From contig NZ_CP142422.1 in assembly GCF_035974275.1 (NCBI RefSeq), positions 620,001-684,000 on the forward strand: a stretch of 64,000 bases of DNA. Direction: 5' to 3'. The notes beneath the pieces are model-generated. The model made no database searches. It was given only the letters and a program-made list of their open reading frames with translations, and had not been told where the DNA came from. The position numbers were made by a program, and so were the translations under genes. Shown piece after piece: positions 8,658-18,222 of this stretch (positions within the stretch are counted from its first letter, which is position 1; each line of letters opens with the position of its first letter). The DNA is from Chryseobacterium sp. MYb264 (lineage in GTDB: Bacteria > Bacteroidota > Bacteroidia > Flavobacteriales > Weeksellaceae).

Positions 8658-10019
8658 TTATGCATTCTGCTTTACTCTTTTCGCAGACATATTTAAAAAT
8701 CGTTTGACGAGCATTACTGCAGATACCGTTAATCCTAATCCTAACGCAATCCACATTCCGAAAGCTCCCATTTTCAAGGTTACACAAAGGAAATAACCTA
8801 ATGGAATCGTAATTACCCAATACGCGATAAAGGTATAAATAGAAGGAATTTTCACATCCTGCAAACCTCTCAGCATACCCAAAGCTGTTACCTGAATTCC
8901 GTCTGAAAGCTGGAATAAAGCAGCGATGATCATCAATTTTGAAGCTAATGTAATTACTTCTACTTCCTCTTTTTTAGTAAAGAAAGTCGGAAGGATATTT
9001 CTTCCTAAAATAAATACAATACCACAAATACACATGAAAATGAATGCTATTTTCAAGTTGTTGATTCCTATTTGTCTTAGTTCGATGAAGTTTTGTTCGC
9101 CTAGTTTTCTTCCGATCATTACAGTTGATGCCACACTGAAACCAATACATAAATTAAAGGTGAATGAAGCCATACTCAATGCGATCTGGTGAGAAGCAAT
9201 ATCGTGCGCGGAAATCAAACCACAGATAAAAGCAGCTCCTGCAAAAGCGGTTACTTCGAAGAACATCTGTAAAGCGGTTGGTAACCCCAATCTCAGCATT
9301 TTATCAAACATTTTTTTGGAGAAAACCTCCATTTTTAAAGAAAAATCCTTGATGTATTGCTTTGTTTTCTTTTCATTTAATAAAACAAAATACAGGAATA
9401 TCACCATGAAAACTCTGGAAATCAAACTCGCCAAAGCAGAACCTTTTACACCCATTTCAGGGAAGATCCAAAGTCCTTTGATGAAAACATAGTTTAAAAC
9501 AATGTTGATGACATTCGCAATAATGGTTGCTTTTGTAACTCCGATGGTATAAGATAATCCTTCGGAAACCTCTCTCAATGTCTGAAATGCCATGAAAGGC
9601 ACAATGCTGATCAGCATAATGGTAAGGAAATCTACCGTATCTGGTATGATCTTCGCCGGCTGCCCGGAATGATAGAGTAGTGGCATTGCCAATAGCAATA
9701 AACCCATCAGTAAAATCCCAACCGACATATTGATGATAAACCCGTGACTGAAAACAGAGTTGATCGTTTTATGATCATTCTGAGAATGCGCCTGAGAAAC
9801 CAATGGCGGAATGGCAAAAGAGAATCCCAATGCCAATACAAACACGGAGAAAAACACCGCATTTCCCAATGAAACAGACGCCAGTGCATCTGCTCCTAAT
9901 AACTGCCCGACAATAATATTGTCGAATAAATTCACCGAGACTTGCCCCACCTGCGTCAACATCACAGGAAGAGCCAAAGTAAGGCATTCTTTTGTATATT
10001 TTTTATTTAAAAAGTTCAT
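8658..10019 (-). CDS. MATE-family multidrug efflux transporter
   Basis: A 453-residue inner-membrane protein with 12 hydrophobic segments in two homologous halves. The N-terminal KECLTLALPVMLTQVGQVSVNLFDNIIVG and the PLVSQAHSQND loop are typical of the NorM branch. It should expel cationic compounds in exchange for Na+ or H+. It appears to be a single-gene unit: a strong hairpin separates it from the response regulator gene upstream. Confidence 0.9.
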   Translation of the reverse strand: MNFLNKKYTKECLTLALPVMLTQVGQVSVNLFDNIIVGQLLGADALASVSLGNAVFFSVFVLALGFSFAIPPLVSQAHSQNDHKTINSVFSHGFIINMSVGILLMGLLLLAMPLLYHSGQPAKIIPDTVDFLTIMLISIVPFMAFQTLREVSEGLSYTIGVTKATIIANVINIVLNYVFIKGLWIFPEMGVKGSALASLISRVFMVIFLYFVLLNEKKTKQYIKDFSLKMEVFSKKMFDKMLRLGLPTALQMFFEVTAFAGAAFICGLISAHDIASHQIALSMASFTFNLCIGFSVASTVMIGRKLGEQNFIELRQIGINNLKIAFIFMCICGIVFILGRNILPTFFTKKEEVEVITLASKLMIIAALFQLSDGIQVTALGMLRGLQDVKIPSIYTFIAYWVITIPLGYFLCVTLKMGAFGMWIALGLGLTVSAVMLVKRFLNMSAKRVKQNA

Positions 10020-10052
10020 AATAGTTTATTCATATATAGTTTAGATCAAAAA

Positions 10053-10084
10053 AAAAATTTGCAGTAATGTTACTGCAAATTTTT
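10053..10084. terminator. Terminator after the sigma-54-type regulator
   Basis: AAAAATTTGCAGTAA and TTACTGCAAATTTTT form a perfect 15-bp stem with a 2-base loop. It lies just after the 3' end of the minus-strand regulator gene and before norM-like transcription begins. Confidence 0.85.
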
Positions 10085-10110
10085 ATAATTTATTTTAAAT
10101 AATAATTAAA

Positions 10111-11295
10111 TTATTTCCTTACAAAACTTGCAACGTCTTCGGCGGATACAGTACTTCCTCCTAAAATAATTAACCTTTCTACAACGTTTCTCAATTCCCT
10201 GATGTTTCCAGTCCATGACAATGCTTTTAACGCATCAATAGCCTTATCGTCGAATTTTTTCGATGCATTACCGTGCTCATCAGCGATCATTCCAGAAAAA
10301 TGCTCTACCAATAACTGGATATCTTCTTTTCTGTCATCCAATGGCGGAACGTAGATTTCGATTACAGAAAGTCTGTGATAAAGGTCTTCTCTGAATCTTC
10401 CTGCTTCAATTTCTTTCTGCATATTCTTGTTGGTTGCTGCAAGTACTCTTACATCAACTTTTATTTCTTTATCGCTTCCTACAGGAGAAACTTTGCTTTC
10501 CTGTAATGCTCTCAAAACCTTTGCCTGAGCGATTAAGCTCATATCTCCGATTTCATCTAAGAAAATAGTACCTCCGTTAGCCTGCTCAAATTTTCCTTGC
10601 TTATCCTTGATTGCTCCTGTAAAAGATCCTTTTACGTGGCCGAAAAGTTCAGACTCAATAAGTTCAGACGGAATAGCGGCACAGTTTACCTCTACCATTG
10701 GGCCTCTTGCTCTTTCACTTTGATTGTGAATCGCATGTGCAACCAGTTCTTTTCCGGCTCCGTTAGGACCCGTGATTAAAACTCTGGCATCAGAAACTGC
10801 TACCTTTTCAATCATATCCTGAATTTTTTGTAATTCAGCGGACTGACCGATCATCTGGTATTTTTTGTTGACTTTTTTCTTTAATGTTTTGTTTTCAGTC
10901 TGAAGATTTTTGTTTTCTTTCTTCAGAGTTTCCTTTGCTAAAGCATTTTTTACGCTGGTAATCAATCGGTTGATGTCAATCGGCTTGGAAATGAAATCAT
11001 ACGCACCTTCTTTAAGACAAGAAACTGCAGAATCGATATCTGCGTGTCCTGAAATCATGATAAAAGTGGTTTCAGGTTTTAAAGCCATGCTTTGCTTTAA
11101 AAGTTCGGTACCCGAAAGTTTAGGCATTTTGATATCGGAAATTACTAACGCGAAGTCTTCTTTTTCGATATGTTTGTAACCTTCCAGGCCGTCCTCGGCG
11201 ATAACAAATTCATAGTCAGTTAGTTCATCAGAAAGAATACTGTGAAGTACTCCTGAGATTGCTTTTTCGTCTTCTACAATAAGGATTTTTTGCAT
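10111..11295 (-). CDS. Response regulator with sigma-54-type AAA+ domain and no DNA-binding domain
   Basis: A 394-residue NtrC-like protein. Residues 1-118 are a receiver with the phosphorylation site Asp54 (VISDIKMP). Residues 125-145 are a Lys/Glu/Asn-rich coiled linker, and the AAA+ domain runs to the C-terminus. The Walker A is GPNGAGKE (usual GESGTGKE), the sigma-54 contact loop is GSFTGA (usual GAFTGA), Walker B is GGTIFLDEIGDM, and the arginine fingers are in FREDLYHR. It stops at SAEDVASFVRK, so the C-terminal Fis-type helix-turn-helix is absent. It may activate sigma-54 holoenzyme from solution. No histidine kinase is adjacent. Confidence 0.9.
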   Translation of the reverse strand: MQKILIVEDEKAISGVLHSILSDELTDYEFVIAEDGLEGYKHIEKEDFALVISDIKMPKLSGTELLKQSMALKPETTFIMISGHADIDSAVSCLKEGAYDFISKPIDINRLITSVKNALAKETLKKENKNLQTENKTLKKKVNKKYQMIGQSAELQKIQDMIEKVAVSDARVLITGPNGAGKELVAHAIHNQSERARGPMVEVNCAAIPSELIESELFGHVKGSFTGAIKDKQGKFEQANGGTIFLDEIGDMSLIAQAKVLRALQESKVSPVGSDKEIKVDVRVLAATNKNMQKEIEAGRFREDLYHRLSVIEIYVPPLDDRKEDIQLLVEHFSGMIADEHGNASKKFDDKAIDALKALSWTGNIRELRNVVERLIILGGSTVSAEDVASFVRK

Positions 11296-11300
11296 AGGTG

Positions 11301-11334
11301 CAAATTTAGATTTTTTGATTGAATTATTAGCAAA
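11301..11334 (-). promoter_or_regulatory. Promoter of the AAA+ response regulator gene
   Basis: On the minus strand TTTG (11331-11334) precedes TAAATTTG (11301-11308) with a 22-base spacer, slightly long for the Bacteroidota consensus. The ATG follows within 6 bases of the -7 element. Confidence 0.45.
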
Positions 11335-11342
11335 AACTATAC

Positions 11343-12011
11343 CTAAATCAAAGAGTTTGAATAATCTCTTCTCCCAAAAATTGCCGAACCTACACGCACC
11401 GAATTAGCACCCGCTTCAATGGCAATCGGGAAATCATCACTCATTCCCATTGATAATGTTTGTAAAGATTTTAGTTGATTTAATTCATCAAAAATTCTTT
11501 TTAGCGTTAAAAATTCCTTTTTAACCTGGTTTTTATCGTCTGTAAAGGTTGCCATTCCCATCAAACCGGTGATTTCTACATTCGGAAATTCTCCGTTGAG
11601 GTACTTTTGAAACAAATTTTTCGCTTCTTCAACCTCCAAACCGAATTTTGTATCTTCTGCTGCAATTTTCACCTGAAGCAATACTTTAATCGTTCGGCTA
11701 TGTTTTCCGGCTTCTTTATTGATTTCCAACAGCAATTTCTCAGAATCTACACTTTGGATGGTGTCTACAAACTCAGCAATATATTTTACTTTATTGGTTT
11801 GTAAATGTCCGATCAGATGCCACTGAATGTCTTTGGGAAGAAGCGGATATTTCTCCACAACTTCCTGAACTTTATTTTCACCAAAAACTCTTTGTCCAAG
11901 ATCATACACTTCCTGAATCGCCGAAACCGGATGTGTTTTTGAAACCGCAACCAACTGAACATCGGAAGGAAGCTGGCTTTTTATATCATTGTAATTTTCC
12001 TGAATACTCAT
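11343..12011 (-). CDS. YggS-family pyridoxal-phosphate homeostasis protein
   Basis: A 222-residue single-domain PLP-binding barrel. The PLP lysine is in LVAVSKTHPVS; other family blocks are FGENKVQE, WHLIGHLQTNK and SMGMSDDFPIAIEAGANSVRVGSAIFG. It buffers PLP and affects vitamin B6 and amino-acid pools. I prefer the ATG at 12011 (MSIQENYNDIK). The 37 extra residues of the longer frame are not like the family. Confidence 0.9.
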   Translation of the reverse strand: MSIQENYNDIKSQLPSDVQLVAVSKTHPVSAIQEVYDLGQRVFGENKVQEVVEKYPLLPKDIQWHLIGHLQTNKVKYIAEFVDTIQSVDSEKLLLEINKEAGKHSRTIKVLLQVKIAAEDTKFGLEVEEAKNLFQKYLNGEFPNVEITGLMGMATFTDDKNQVKKEFLTLKRIFDELNQLKSLQTLSMGMSDDFPIAIEAGANSVRVGSAIFGRRDYSNSLI

Positions 12012-12502
12012 AATTGCAAATTTCTGAATTTTAAAAGCAAAAAACGAATGAAATGTGAATTTAGTTGATGGCTTATGGTTCTTAGTTATTGGATTGTGAT
12101 TTAACCTTAAACTTTTTACCACAAAAGATGCAAAAGATTTTAATACTTAGATCCTGTTTAAAAATTAATCAAAATGAATTTTAGGTTGTTTTTTTGCAAA
12201 GGGACAAAGTTATTTAGCCTGTAGCGTGCTTTAAGACACAAGGATTTTATCTACGATTAAATTGATCATCACCATTACAAAAGAAAATCTTTGATTTTTA
12301 TCTTTGTAGACTTTTGACATACTTTAAATAAATCCAATAAGGTCTTTTGTTTCTTTTGCGGTTAAATTTAAAATGAGTTTAAACAAATTTCTTAAAAGTT
12401 CAATGATAAAAAAGCTTCGACAAAGCTCAGCATGACATTCCTAATAATTTTCAGCAATGTCGTGCTTGTCTTGTCGAGGCATTTATATTTTCAGTGAAGA
12501 AA
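12012..12502. other. Repeat-bearing intergenic region, no gene
   Basis: Nearly 500 AT-rich bases. The part at 12120-12360 has the wording of intergenic filler seen also near 25.3 kb (CACAAAAG-type and TTTGCGG-type words). A large imperfect hairpin lies at 12414-12480. No supported ORF. Confidence 0.6.
12414..12480. repeat. Dispersed palindromic repeat, full hairpin
   Basis: Two arms of about 25 bases (12414-12438 and 12457-12480) are near inverse copies: GCTTCGACAAAG...CATGACAT against ATGTCGTGC...TTGTCGAGGC. The loop is about 18 bases. The arm wording matches 1154-1178 and partly 39136-39167. It lies downstream of the deacetylase gene and may also act as a terminator. Confidence 0.7.
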
Positions 12503-13369
12503 TTAATTTAAAATTTCATTAATCTCAGGATATTTTGAAATTTTTCTAAATACAAAACGGTTGGTTTTTTGTAGTTTTTCAATAAACATGTCTAATTCAT
12601 TAATAGAATCAGCATCGGTTAAATATTGATCGTGTGTAAGAAAAACAAGATGTCTTGATGTTTTTTCCAGATCATTGAAAAATATACTGTCAACCTTTTT
12701 TAACATCGCTTCATGACTTCCTTTTAAAGCCATTTTATTGGTGGGTCTCCATTCCAAATCCCAACCCACGACTTTGTAGCCAGCTTGTTTTAATCTGTTG
12801 GCAGCCTGTGTTGAACTTTTAATATCGGTAACGTTAATATTTTTCAGCCTCCAGATATTTCTTCCGGGCGTTCTTGCAATTTTATTATACAATTTTAAGC
12901 TGTCTCTTGCTGCATCAAAATCTCGGACAACAGCTTCATAATTTTTGTAAAAATCACTGTATTTGTTGTGCGCGTGGGTAAAGCTGTGATTAGCAAGTTC
13001 GATAAGCGGATCTTTCTTTAAAAGTTCCATATCATCTTTTTGCTTTTTGCTGCCATACGCGTGCTGCCCGACTACAAAAGCAGTGGCAACAACATTTCTT
13101 TTATTAAGGATTTTGAGAAGGTTTTCTGTTCCCTGGTTTGGGCCGTCATCAAATGTCAGGTAAATCACTCTTTTATCAGTAACTACACTTTCATCATCAA
13201 CTTTGGGGACAATTTTTGCGTCGGGATAATTATTTGAAATCAGGCTTTCTGAATCTTTTTTGTCGATTTGTCGGTTACAACCGTTAAGTATAATTGAAGT
13301 TGCACTCATCAATGCAATCATCCCCAGAAAAGTCTTGTTTCTAGACTTTCCCGCAAAAGTTTTTCTCAT
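12503..13369 (-). CDS. Polysaccharide deacetylase (NodB homology) lipoprotein
   Basis: A 288-residue carbohydrate esterase family 4 protein. A signal peptide ends in a lipobox-like ILNGC (Cys at residue 31), so it is probably lipid-anchored. NodB motif 1 is YLTFDDGP and the metal-binding motif 2 is ANHSFTHAH. Further conserved blocks are RTPGRNIWR and VVGWDLEW. It should remove N- or O-acetyl groups from peptidoglycan or another polysaccharide. It stands alone. Confidence 0.85.
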   Translation of the reverse strand: MRKTFAGKSRNKTFLGMIALMSATSIILNGCNRQIDKKDSESLISNNYPDAKIVPKVDDESVVTDKRVIYLTFDDGPNQGTENLLKILNKRNVVATAFVVGQHAYGSKKQKDDMELLKKDPLIELANHSFTHAHNKYSDFYKNYEAVVRDFDAARDSLKLYNKIARTPGRNIWRLKNINVTDIKSSTQAANRLKQAGYKVVGWDLEWRPTNKMALKGSHEAMLKKVDSIFFNDLEKTSRHLVFLTHDQYLTDADSINELDMFIEKLQKTNRFVFRKISKYPEINEILN

Positions 13370-13672
13370 AAAATTTGAAAGGAATTTGTGTTGTTAAAAT
13401 ATGTTAAATTTCCCACCGAATTTTGAGCAAATTATGTGCCATATTTTCATCAGTTTTCACTTTTTAAGGATATTTTAATAACTTTATTTTGAGTAGTTTT
13501 TACTCTAAAAATGATTGTGATTTTACATAAATGTTTTATGATTGAAAATCGGTAAAAATACCTTTAATAAAATGTTAAAAAAAATCAAAATTTCAATTTA
13601 TGATATTGATTTGTAAAGAACTTTTATTTTAAAATTTTAATTTCTTTACTTCATCTAAAGTAGTTTGATTCG
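13370..13672. other. AT-rich divergent intergenic region
   Basis: About 300 bases between the divergent deacetylase and Crp/Fnr genes. It is very AT-rich with no ORF or clear hairpin; it presumably holds both promoters. Confidence 0.5.
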
Positions 13673-13680
13673 TATATTTG
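13673..13680 (+). promoter_or_regulatory. -7 element for the Crp/Fnr gene
   Basis: TATATTTG fits TAnnTTTG and lies 26 bases before the ATG at 13707. It argues against the upstream TTG (13665) as start. Confidence 0.5.
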
Positions 13681-13706
13681 ATACATTAGAAAATATTCAG
13701 ATCCTG

Positions 13707-14276
13707 ATGAGTGCAGAACTGCGAAAACATTTTGAGGAAATAGTACCTCTAACCGATGAAGAATTTGAATATGTAAATTCTTTTTTCAAGTTTAAAAAGC
13801 TTAAAAAACATCAATATCTAATACAGGAAAATGAACAGGTAACCCATATTTATTTTGTTATCAAAGGTTTATTGAAAGCTTCTTTCATCGATCAGGAAGG
13901 TAAAGAACATATTGCTCAGTTTGCGATGGAGAATTGGTGGGTTTCAGATTTTAATTCATTTTACAATAATATGCCGTCTGTAATGACGATTGATTGTCTG
14001 GAAGATGTGGAATTGGTTTATATTTCAAAAGAAAATTTAGAAAAAATATGTGCTGAAAATCATAAAATAGAGCATTTTTTCAGATTAAAGAATAGTTTTG
14101 GCTATGTCGCATTGCAGCAAAGAATTTTATCATTGCTTACCACAAATGCTAAAGAACGGTTTGAGCAGTTTTCCCATCAGTATCCGCAGCTTCTGCAGAG
14201 AATTTCTAAAACTATTATTGCTTCGTATTTGGGCGTTTCAAGAGAAACTTTAAGCAGAATTTCAAACAAATTGTGA
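13707..14276 (+). CDS. Crp/Fnr family transcription regulator
   Basis: A 189-residue regulator with an N-terminal cyclic-nucleotide-binding-like beta barrel (residues about 20-115, GLLKASFIDQEGKEHIAQF) and a C-terminal winged helix with recognition helix LGVSRETLSRISNKL. There is no cysteine cluster of the oxygen-sensing Fnr type. It is 89 bases upstream of a DJ-1-like gene on the same strand. A perfect TGTGA-N6-TCACA palindrome overlaps its stop codon, suggesting it regulates that gene. Confidence 0.88.
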   Translation: MSAELRKHFEEIVPLTDEEFEYVNSFFKFKKLKKHQYLIQENEQVTHIYFVIKGLLKASFIDQEGKEHIAQFAMENWWVSDFNSFYNNMPSVMTIDCLEDVELVYISKENLEKICAENHKIEHFFRLKNSFGYVALQQRILSLLTTNAKERFEQFSHQYPQLLQRISKTIIASYLGVSRETLSRISNKL

Positions 14277-14287
14277 CATTCATCACA
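14272..14287. promoter_or_regulatory. CRP-type palindrome overlapping the crp-like stop codon
   Basis: TGTGA-CATTCA-TCACA is a perfect TGTGA-N6-TCACA site. It covers the stop codon (14274-14276) and lies 79 bases before the ATG of the DJ-1-like gene. A further half-site TGTGA is at 14295-14299 and a near -7 element (CAACTTTG) at 14332-14339. Confidence 0.6.
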
Positions 14288-14365
14288 GAAAATATGTGAC
14301 TTTTGTCCTGTTTTAAATTCACGAATAGCACCAACTTTGTACTATTAATTAATAAAAATAGTAAA

Positions 14366-15043
14366 ATGAACAAAAAAGTTTTATTTGTGCTTACGAGCCA
14401 CGACGAATTAGGAAATACAGGATTAAAAACAGGATTTTGGACGGAAGAACTTGCCGCTCCTTATTATGCTTTATCAGACAAAGGCGTAGAAATTACGATT
14501 GCTTCTCCAAAAGGAGGTCTGCCGCCTATCGATCCTAAAAGTGAAGATCCGGCTTCTCAGACAGATGCTACGCGAAGAATGGATAATGATGCCGTTTTGA
14601 AGAATAAATTAGAAAATACACTTGTGCTTTCCAGCATTGACAGTAAAGATTACGATGCTGTATTTTATCCCGGAGGTCACGGGCCGCTATGGGATTTGGC
14701 AGAAGATCAGTTTTCTCAACAGTTAATCGTAGATTTTTATACGAGTGATAAACCTGTTGGATTTGTATGTCACGCTCCGGGTGTTCTAAAAGATGTGAAA
14801 ATCAATGGAGAGTATTTGGTGAAAGGTAAAAATGTAACCGGGTTTACCAATACAGAAGAAGATGCTGTTCAATTGACGGATATTGTTCCTTTTTTGGTGG
14901 AAGATATGCTGAAAAATAATGGTGGAAATTATAGTAAAATCGCGGACTGGAATCCTTATGCTGTAGTAGACGGAACATTGGTGACCGGACAAAATCCTGC
15001 TTCTTCAGAGAAGGTTGCAGAAGAATTATTAAAGCTTTTGTAA
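14366..15043 (+). CDS. DJ-1/PfpI-superfamily type 1 glutamine amidotransferase-like protein
   Basis: A 225-residue protein of the Hsp31/glyoxalase III-like branch. The nucleophile elbow is VGFVCHAPGVL (Cys followed by His), preceded by the oxyanion block YDAVFYPGGHGPLWDL. Family members act as glyoxalases or chaperones against carbonyl stress. The ATG at 14366 begins MNKKVLFVLTSHD, the expected first strand; 21 upstream codons of the open frame look non-coding. It is probably controlled by the Crp/Fnr protein encoded just upstream. Confidence 0.85.
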   Translation: MNKKVLFVLTSHDELGNTGLKTGFWTEELAAPYYALSDKGVEITIASPKGGLPPIDPKSEDPASQTDATRRMDNDAVLKNKLENTLVLSSIDSKDYDAVFYPGGHGPLWDLAEDQFSQQLIVDFYTSDKPVGFVCHAPGVLKDVKINGEYLVKGKNVTGFTNTEEDAVQLTDIVPFLVEDMLKNNGGNYSKIADWNPYAVVDGTLVTGQNPASSEKVAEELLKLL

Positions 15044-15060
15044 TAGCAAGAGCATATTAA

Positions 15061-15098
15061 AAAAATTCCCCGAAAATTATCTTTCGGGGAATTTTTTA
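15061..15098. terminator. Bidirectional terminator
   Basis: AATTCCCCGAAA (15064-15075) and TTTCGGGGAATT (15082-15093) are perfect inverse copies flanked by A and T runs, between convergent genes. Confidence 0.9.
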
Positions 15099-15101
15099 TA
15101 T

Positions 15102-17951
15102 TTAATTTTTCACATTTAAATCGACAGAATTGAGTCGTAAAGAATTTAAAATCACAGATAAAGAACTACAACTCATCGCTGCAGCCGCAATCATTGGTGA
15201 TAAAAGAATTCCGAAGAAAGGATATAATAATCCAGCTGCAATCGGAACGCCCAATACATTATAAATAAAAGCAAAAAACAGATTTTCCTTTATATTTTTC
15301 AGAAGCTTTTCGCTTAGTAACTTCGCTTTCGCAACGCCTAAAATATCGCCTTTTAATAAAGTGATTTCGGCACTTTCAATAGCAACATCGGTTCCTGTTC
15401 CCATCGCGATTCCGATATTGGCTTGCGCAAGGGCAGGAGAGTCGTTGATTCCGTCGCCGGTCATTGCTACGATTTTTCCTTGTTGTTGCAGTTTTTTAAC
15501 TTCATTTAATTTATCCTCAGGATGACAATTGGCTTTAAAATGCTTGATTCCCAATTCGTCTGCCACGGCTTTTGCGGTATGTTCATTATCACCAGTCATC
15601 ATGATCACATCGATGCCTTCGCTTAACAATTGCTGAACTGCTTTTTTAGAACTTTCCTTAATTTTATCCGTAAAACTAATGAATCCCAACACTTCATTTT
15701 CCTGAGCAACATAAGAAATCGTATGTGCTTTTTCTTGAATTTTAATCGCCTTTTGTTTTAAATTTTCTGGAATGGTAATTTGATTTGAAGTCAGTAAGCT
15801 TTCGTTTCCAAGATAAATAGTTTTTCCATGAATATTTCCTTTTATCCCTTTTCCAGAAATATTTTCAAATTGCTCAACTTTTTCTGCAGAAATCTTCTCG
15901 TCTTTTGCTTTTTTAATCACCGCATTCGACAACGGATGTTCGGAATTTTGATTTAAAGAATAGGCTAATTTCAGAATTGAATTTTGGTCACTATTAATCG
16001 TTTCAATATGTTCTAAAGACGGTTTTCCTTCTGTTAAAGTTCCTGTTTTATCGGTGATCAGAACATTTACTTTGTTCATTTGTTCGAGAGCTTCAGCATT
16101 TTTAATTAAAATACCATTTTTTGCTCCTTTACCAATTCCGACCATCAAAGACATCGGTGTTGCCAAACCTAAAGCACACGGACAAGCAACAATTAAAACT
16201 GCAACAGCATTGATAAATGCAAATAATGTTTTTTGACCTTCGGGACCGAAAAACTGCCATAAAATAAAAGTAAGAACCGCAATTAAAATGACAGTCGGAA
16301 CAAAAACTTTTGCCACTTTATCTGTTAGTTTCTGAATCGGCGCTTTGCTTCGGCTGGCTTCGTTTACCATTTTTATGATTTGAGAAAGCAAGGTTTCATC
16401 GCCAACTTTTTCAGCTTTCATAATGAAAACCTGATTTCCATTGATGGTTCCGGAAGAAACTTTATCGTCAATACTTTTTTCCACCGGAATGGGCTCACCT
16501 GTAATCATACTTTCATCAACATAGGAATTCCCTTCCATGATTTTTCCGTCAACAGGAATTTTTTCACCGGGTTTTACTTTTAATAAATCACCGATTTTCA
16601 CCTGAGAAAGCAATACTTTTTTTTCTTCGCCGTTAATGATAAGATTAGCTTCATCAGGCGATAAATTCATCAGTTCACGAATAGCATTACCTGTTTTTTT
16701 ATGCGCCGCAGCTTCCATCAACTGACCTAAAATAACCAACGTTAAAATCACGCAAACGGCTTCAAAATATAATGGGATTTCATGATTATGACCGCGAATT
16801 TCATGCGGAATAATATCTGGAAAAGCCAAAGCAACAATGCTGAAAATGAAAGCGGCAGCAACTCCTAAAACAATTAGACTGAACATGTTTAAGTTCCATG
16901 TTTTGAAGGAAATCCAGCCTCTTTTCATCAAAAACCACCCTGAATAAAATAAAACAGGAAGTGTTAAAATCAATTCAAAAATTCCCTGAATCTGATGCGA
17001 AAAAGGAAAGTTAATAAACATTCCGCCCATCGAAAGAATGAAAACTGGAATGGTAAAACCTAAAGAAATGAAGAATTTTTTCTTTAAAATATTGTATGTT
17101 TCGTCCTCTTCATCGTCCTTGTCAGGCATTCTGACTAAATCCATCCCACAAATCGGACAATCGCCCGGTTCATCCTGAATAATTTCCGGATGCATTGGGC
17201 AGGTGTATTTTGCGACTTTCTTCTCAGGATATTTCACCAAATCCATTCCGCAAACTGGGCATCCGACATTGGTGTCGTACACTTTGTCGCCTTCACAATA
17301 CATCGGGCAGTAATATTTCCCTGCCATTTCATCCGTCACTTTTGGAGCTTCATGATGATGATGATGACTGTAATCATGAGAATGATTGTGTGAATGAGAT
17401 TCTGCATTTTTAACCAAACCTTCGGTTATTTCCTCTAAATGCATATGACAAACGGGGCAACCCACATTGCCGTCGTAAACTTTATCGCTTTCACAAAACA
17501 TCGGACAGTAATATTTTCCAATATTATCTTTAAAATTTTCCGGAAGATTTGTTTTGGAAAAAGTAGGTTTAAAGTTAGGATCTTTGGCTAATTTTTCCTC
17601 AATCGGAACCAAAAACATATTACAGGTAGGACATCTTTTTCCTTGTTGAAAATACACTTTATCACCTTCACATTCCATCGGACAATAATAAACCGAAGAA
17701 GGCGAAACCCTGTCTTGTGGCTTGATGAAAGCTTTTTCGGGATTATTCGGATCTTCTAATTTATAATTTCCGATTTCTTCTAAAGCTTTATTTAAAGTAC
17801 TTAATTCAAATTCTTGCTCGGAAGAAATGGTTGCGGTGTTGTTTTCTAAATTAACATCCGCTTTTATATCTTCGATGCTGTTCAGTTTTTCAGAAATCTT
17901 TTTCTGACAACCGGAACAGGTCATTCCGAGGATTTTATATTGTTTTTCCAT
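15102..17951 (-). CDS. copA: Copper-translocating P1B-type ATPase with multiple metal-binding domains
   Basis: A 949-residue inner-membrane pump that expels Cu+ (or Ag+). In order: an HMA domain (residues 1-66, [10 protein letters not shown]); four HMBD/YHS-like zinc-ribbon repeats, three with YYCPM(x)CExDKVY and one with YTCPMHPE (about 88-275); a His-rich stretch between the second and third (about 186-200); then the ATPase core. The core has CPC ([12 protein letters not shown], about 588), [10 protein letters not shown] (phosphorylated Asp), SEHPLSNAV and [12 protein letters not shown]. The gene for an HMA-AraC fusion lies 272 bases upstream on the same strand, across a long inverted repeat. 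Confidence 0.93.
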   Translation of the reverse strand: MEKQYKILGMTCSGCQKKISEKLNSIEDIKADVNLENNTATISSEQEFELSTLNKALEEIGNYKLEDPNNPEKAFIKPQDRVSPSSVYYCPMECEGDKVYFQQGKRCPTCNMFLVPIEEKLAKDPNFKPTFSKTNLPENFKDNIGKYYCPMFCESDKVYDGNVGCPVCHMHLEEITEGLVKNAESHSHNHSHDYSHHHHHEAPKVTDEMAGKYYCPMYCEGDKVYDTNVGCPVCGMDLVKYPEKKVAKYTCPMHPEIIQDEPGDCPICGMDLVRMPDKDDEEDETYNILKKKFFISLGFTIPVFILSMGGMFINFPFSHQIQGIFELILTLPVLFYSGWFLMKRGWISFKTWNLNMFSLIVLGVAAAFIFSIVALAFPDIIPHEIRGHNHEIPLYFEAVCVILTLVILGQLMEAAAHKKTGNAIRELMNLSPDEANLIINGEEKKVLLSQVKIGDLLKVKPGEKIPVDGKIMEGNSYVDESMITGEPIPVEKSIDDKVSSGTINGNQVFIMKAEKVGDETLLSQIIKMVNEASRSKAPIQKLTDKVAKVFVPTVILIAVLTFILWQFFGPEGQKTLFAFINAVAVLIVACPCALGLATPMSLMVGIGKGAKNGILIKNAEALEQMNKVNVLITDKTGTLTEGKPSLEHIETINSDQNSILKLAYSLNQNSEHPLSNAVIKKAKDEKISAEKVEQFENISGKGIKGNIHGKTIYLGNESLLTSNQITIPENLKQKAIKIQEKAHTISYVAQENEVLGFISFTDKIKESSKKAVQQLLSEGIDVIMMTGDNEHTAKAVADELGIKHFKANCHPEDKLNEVKKLQQQGKIVAMTGDGINDSPALAQANIGIAMGTGTDVAIESAEITLLKGDILGVAKAKLLSEKLLKNIKENLFFAFIYNVLGVPIAAGLLYPFFGILLSPMIAAAAMSCSSLSVILNSLRLNSVDLNVKN

Positions 17952-18056
17952 GATCCTTTTAATTTACTCTACAAATTTCCAAAATGCAAATGGAAACGTG
18001 TTATAAATATAAGGAATATGTTTACAGAATTCTGTCAGTTGGGGTGTAGGGTATTA

Positions 18057-18221
18057 GAGTTTGAGTGTAGGAGAGTGTGTTAAATTTCTCTCATAGATTT
18101 AACAGATCGCGCAGATCTTTGCGCATACCTTTACTATTTAAATTTAAAAAAAATCTGCCAAAGCCGCGAGATCTTAAACTCAAAAAACTCAAACGCTAAC
18201 ACCCTCCGACACTCAAACTCA
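18057..18221. repeat. Long inverted repeat between the HMA-AraC gene and copA
   Basis: The left arm at 18057-18082 (GAGTTTGAGTGT, GGAG, GTGT) pairs with the right arm at 18197-18221, interrupted by a few mismatches and one 2-base bulge. The inner part also carries weakly inverse AGATC/CGCG words (18101-18120 and 18158-18175). This could be a small palindromic mobile element, or an attenuator between the two genes. Confidence 0.65.
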
Positions 18222-18222
18222 A

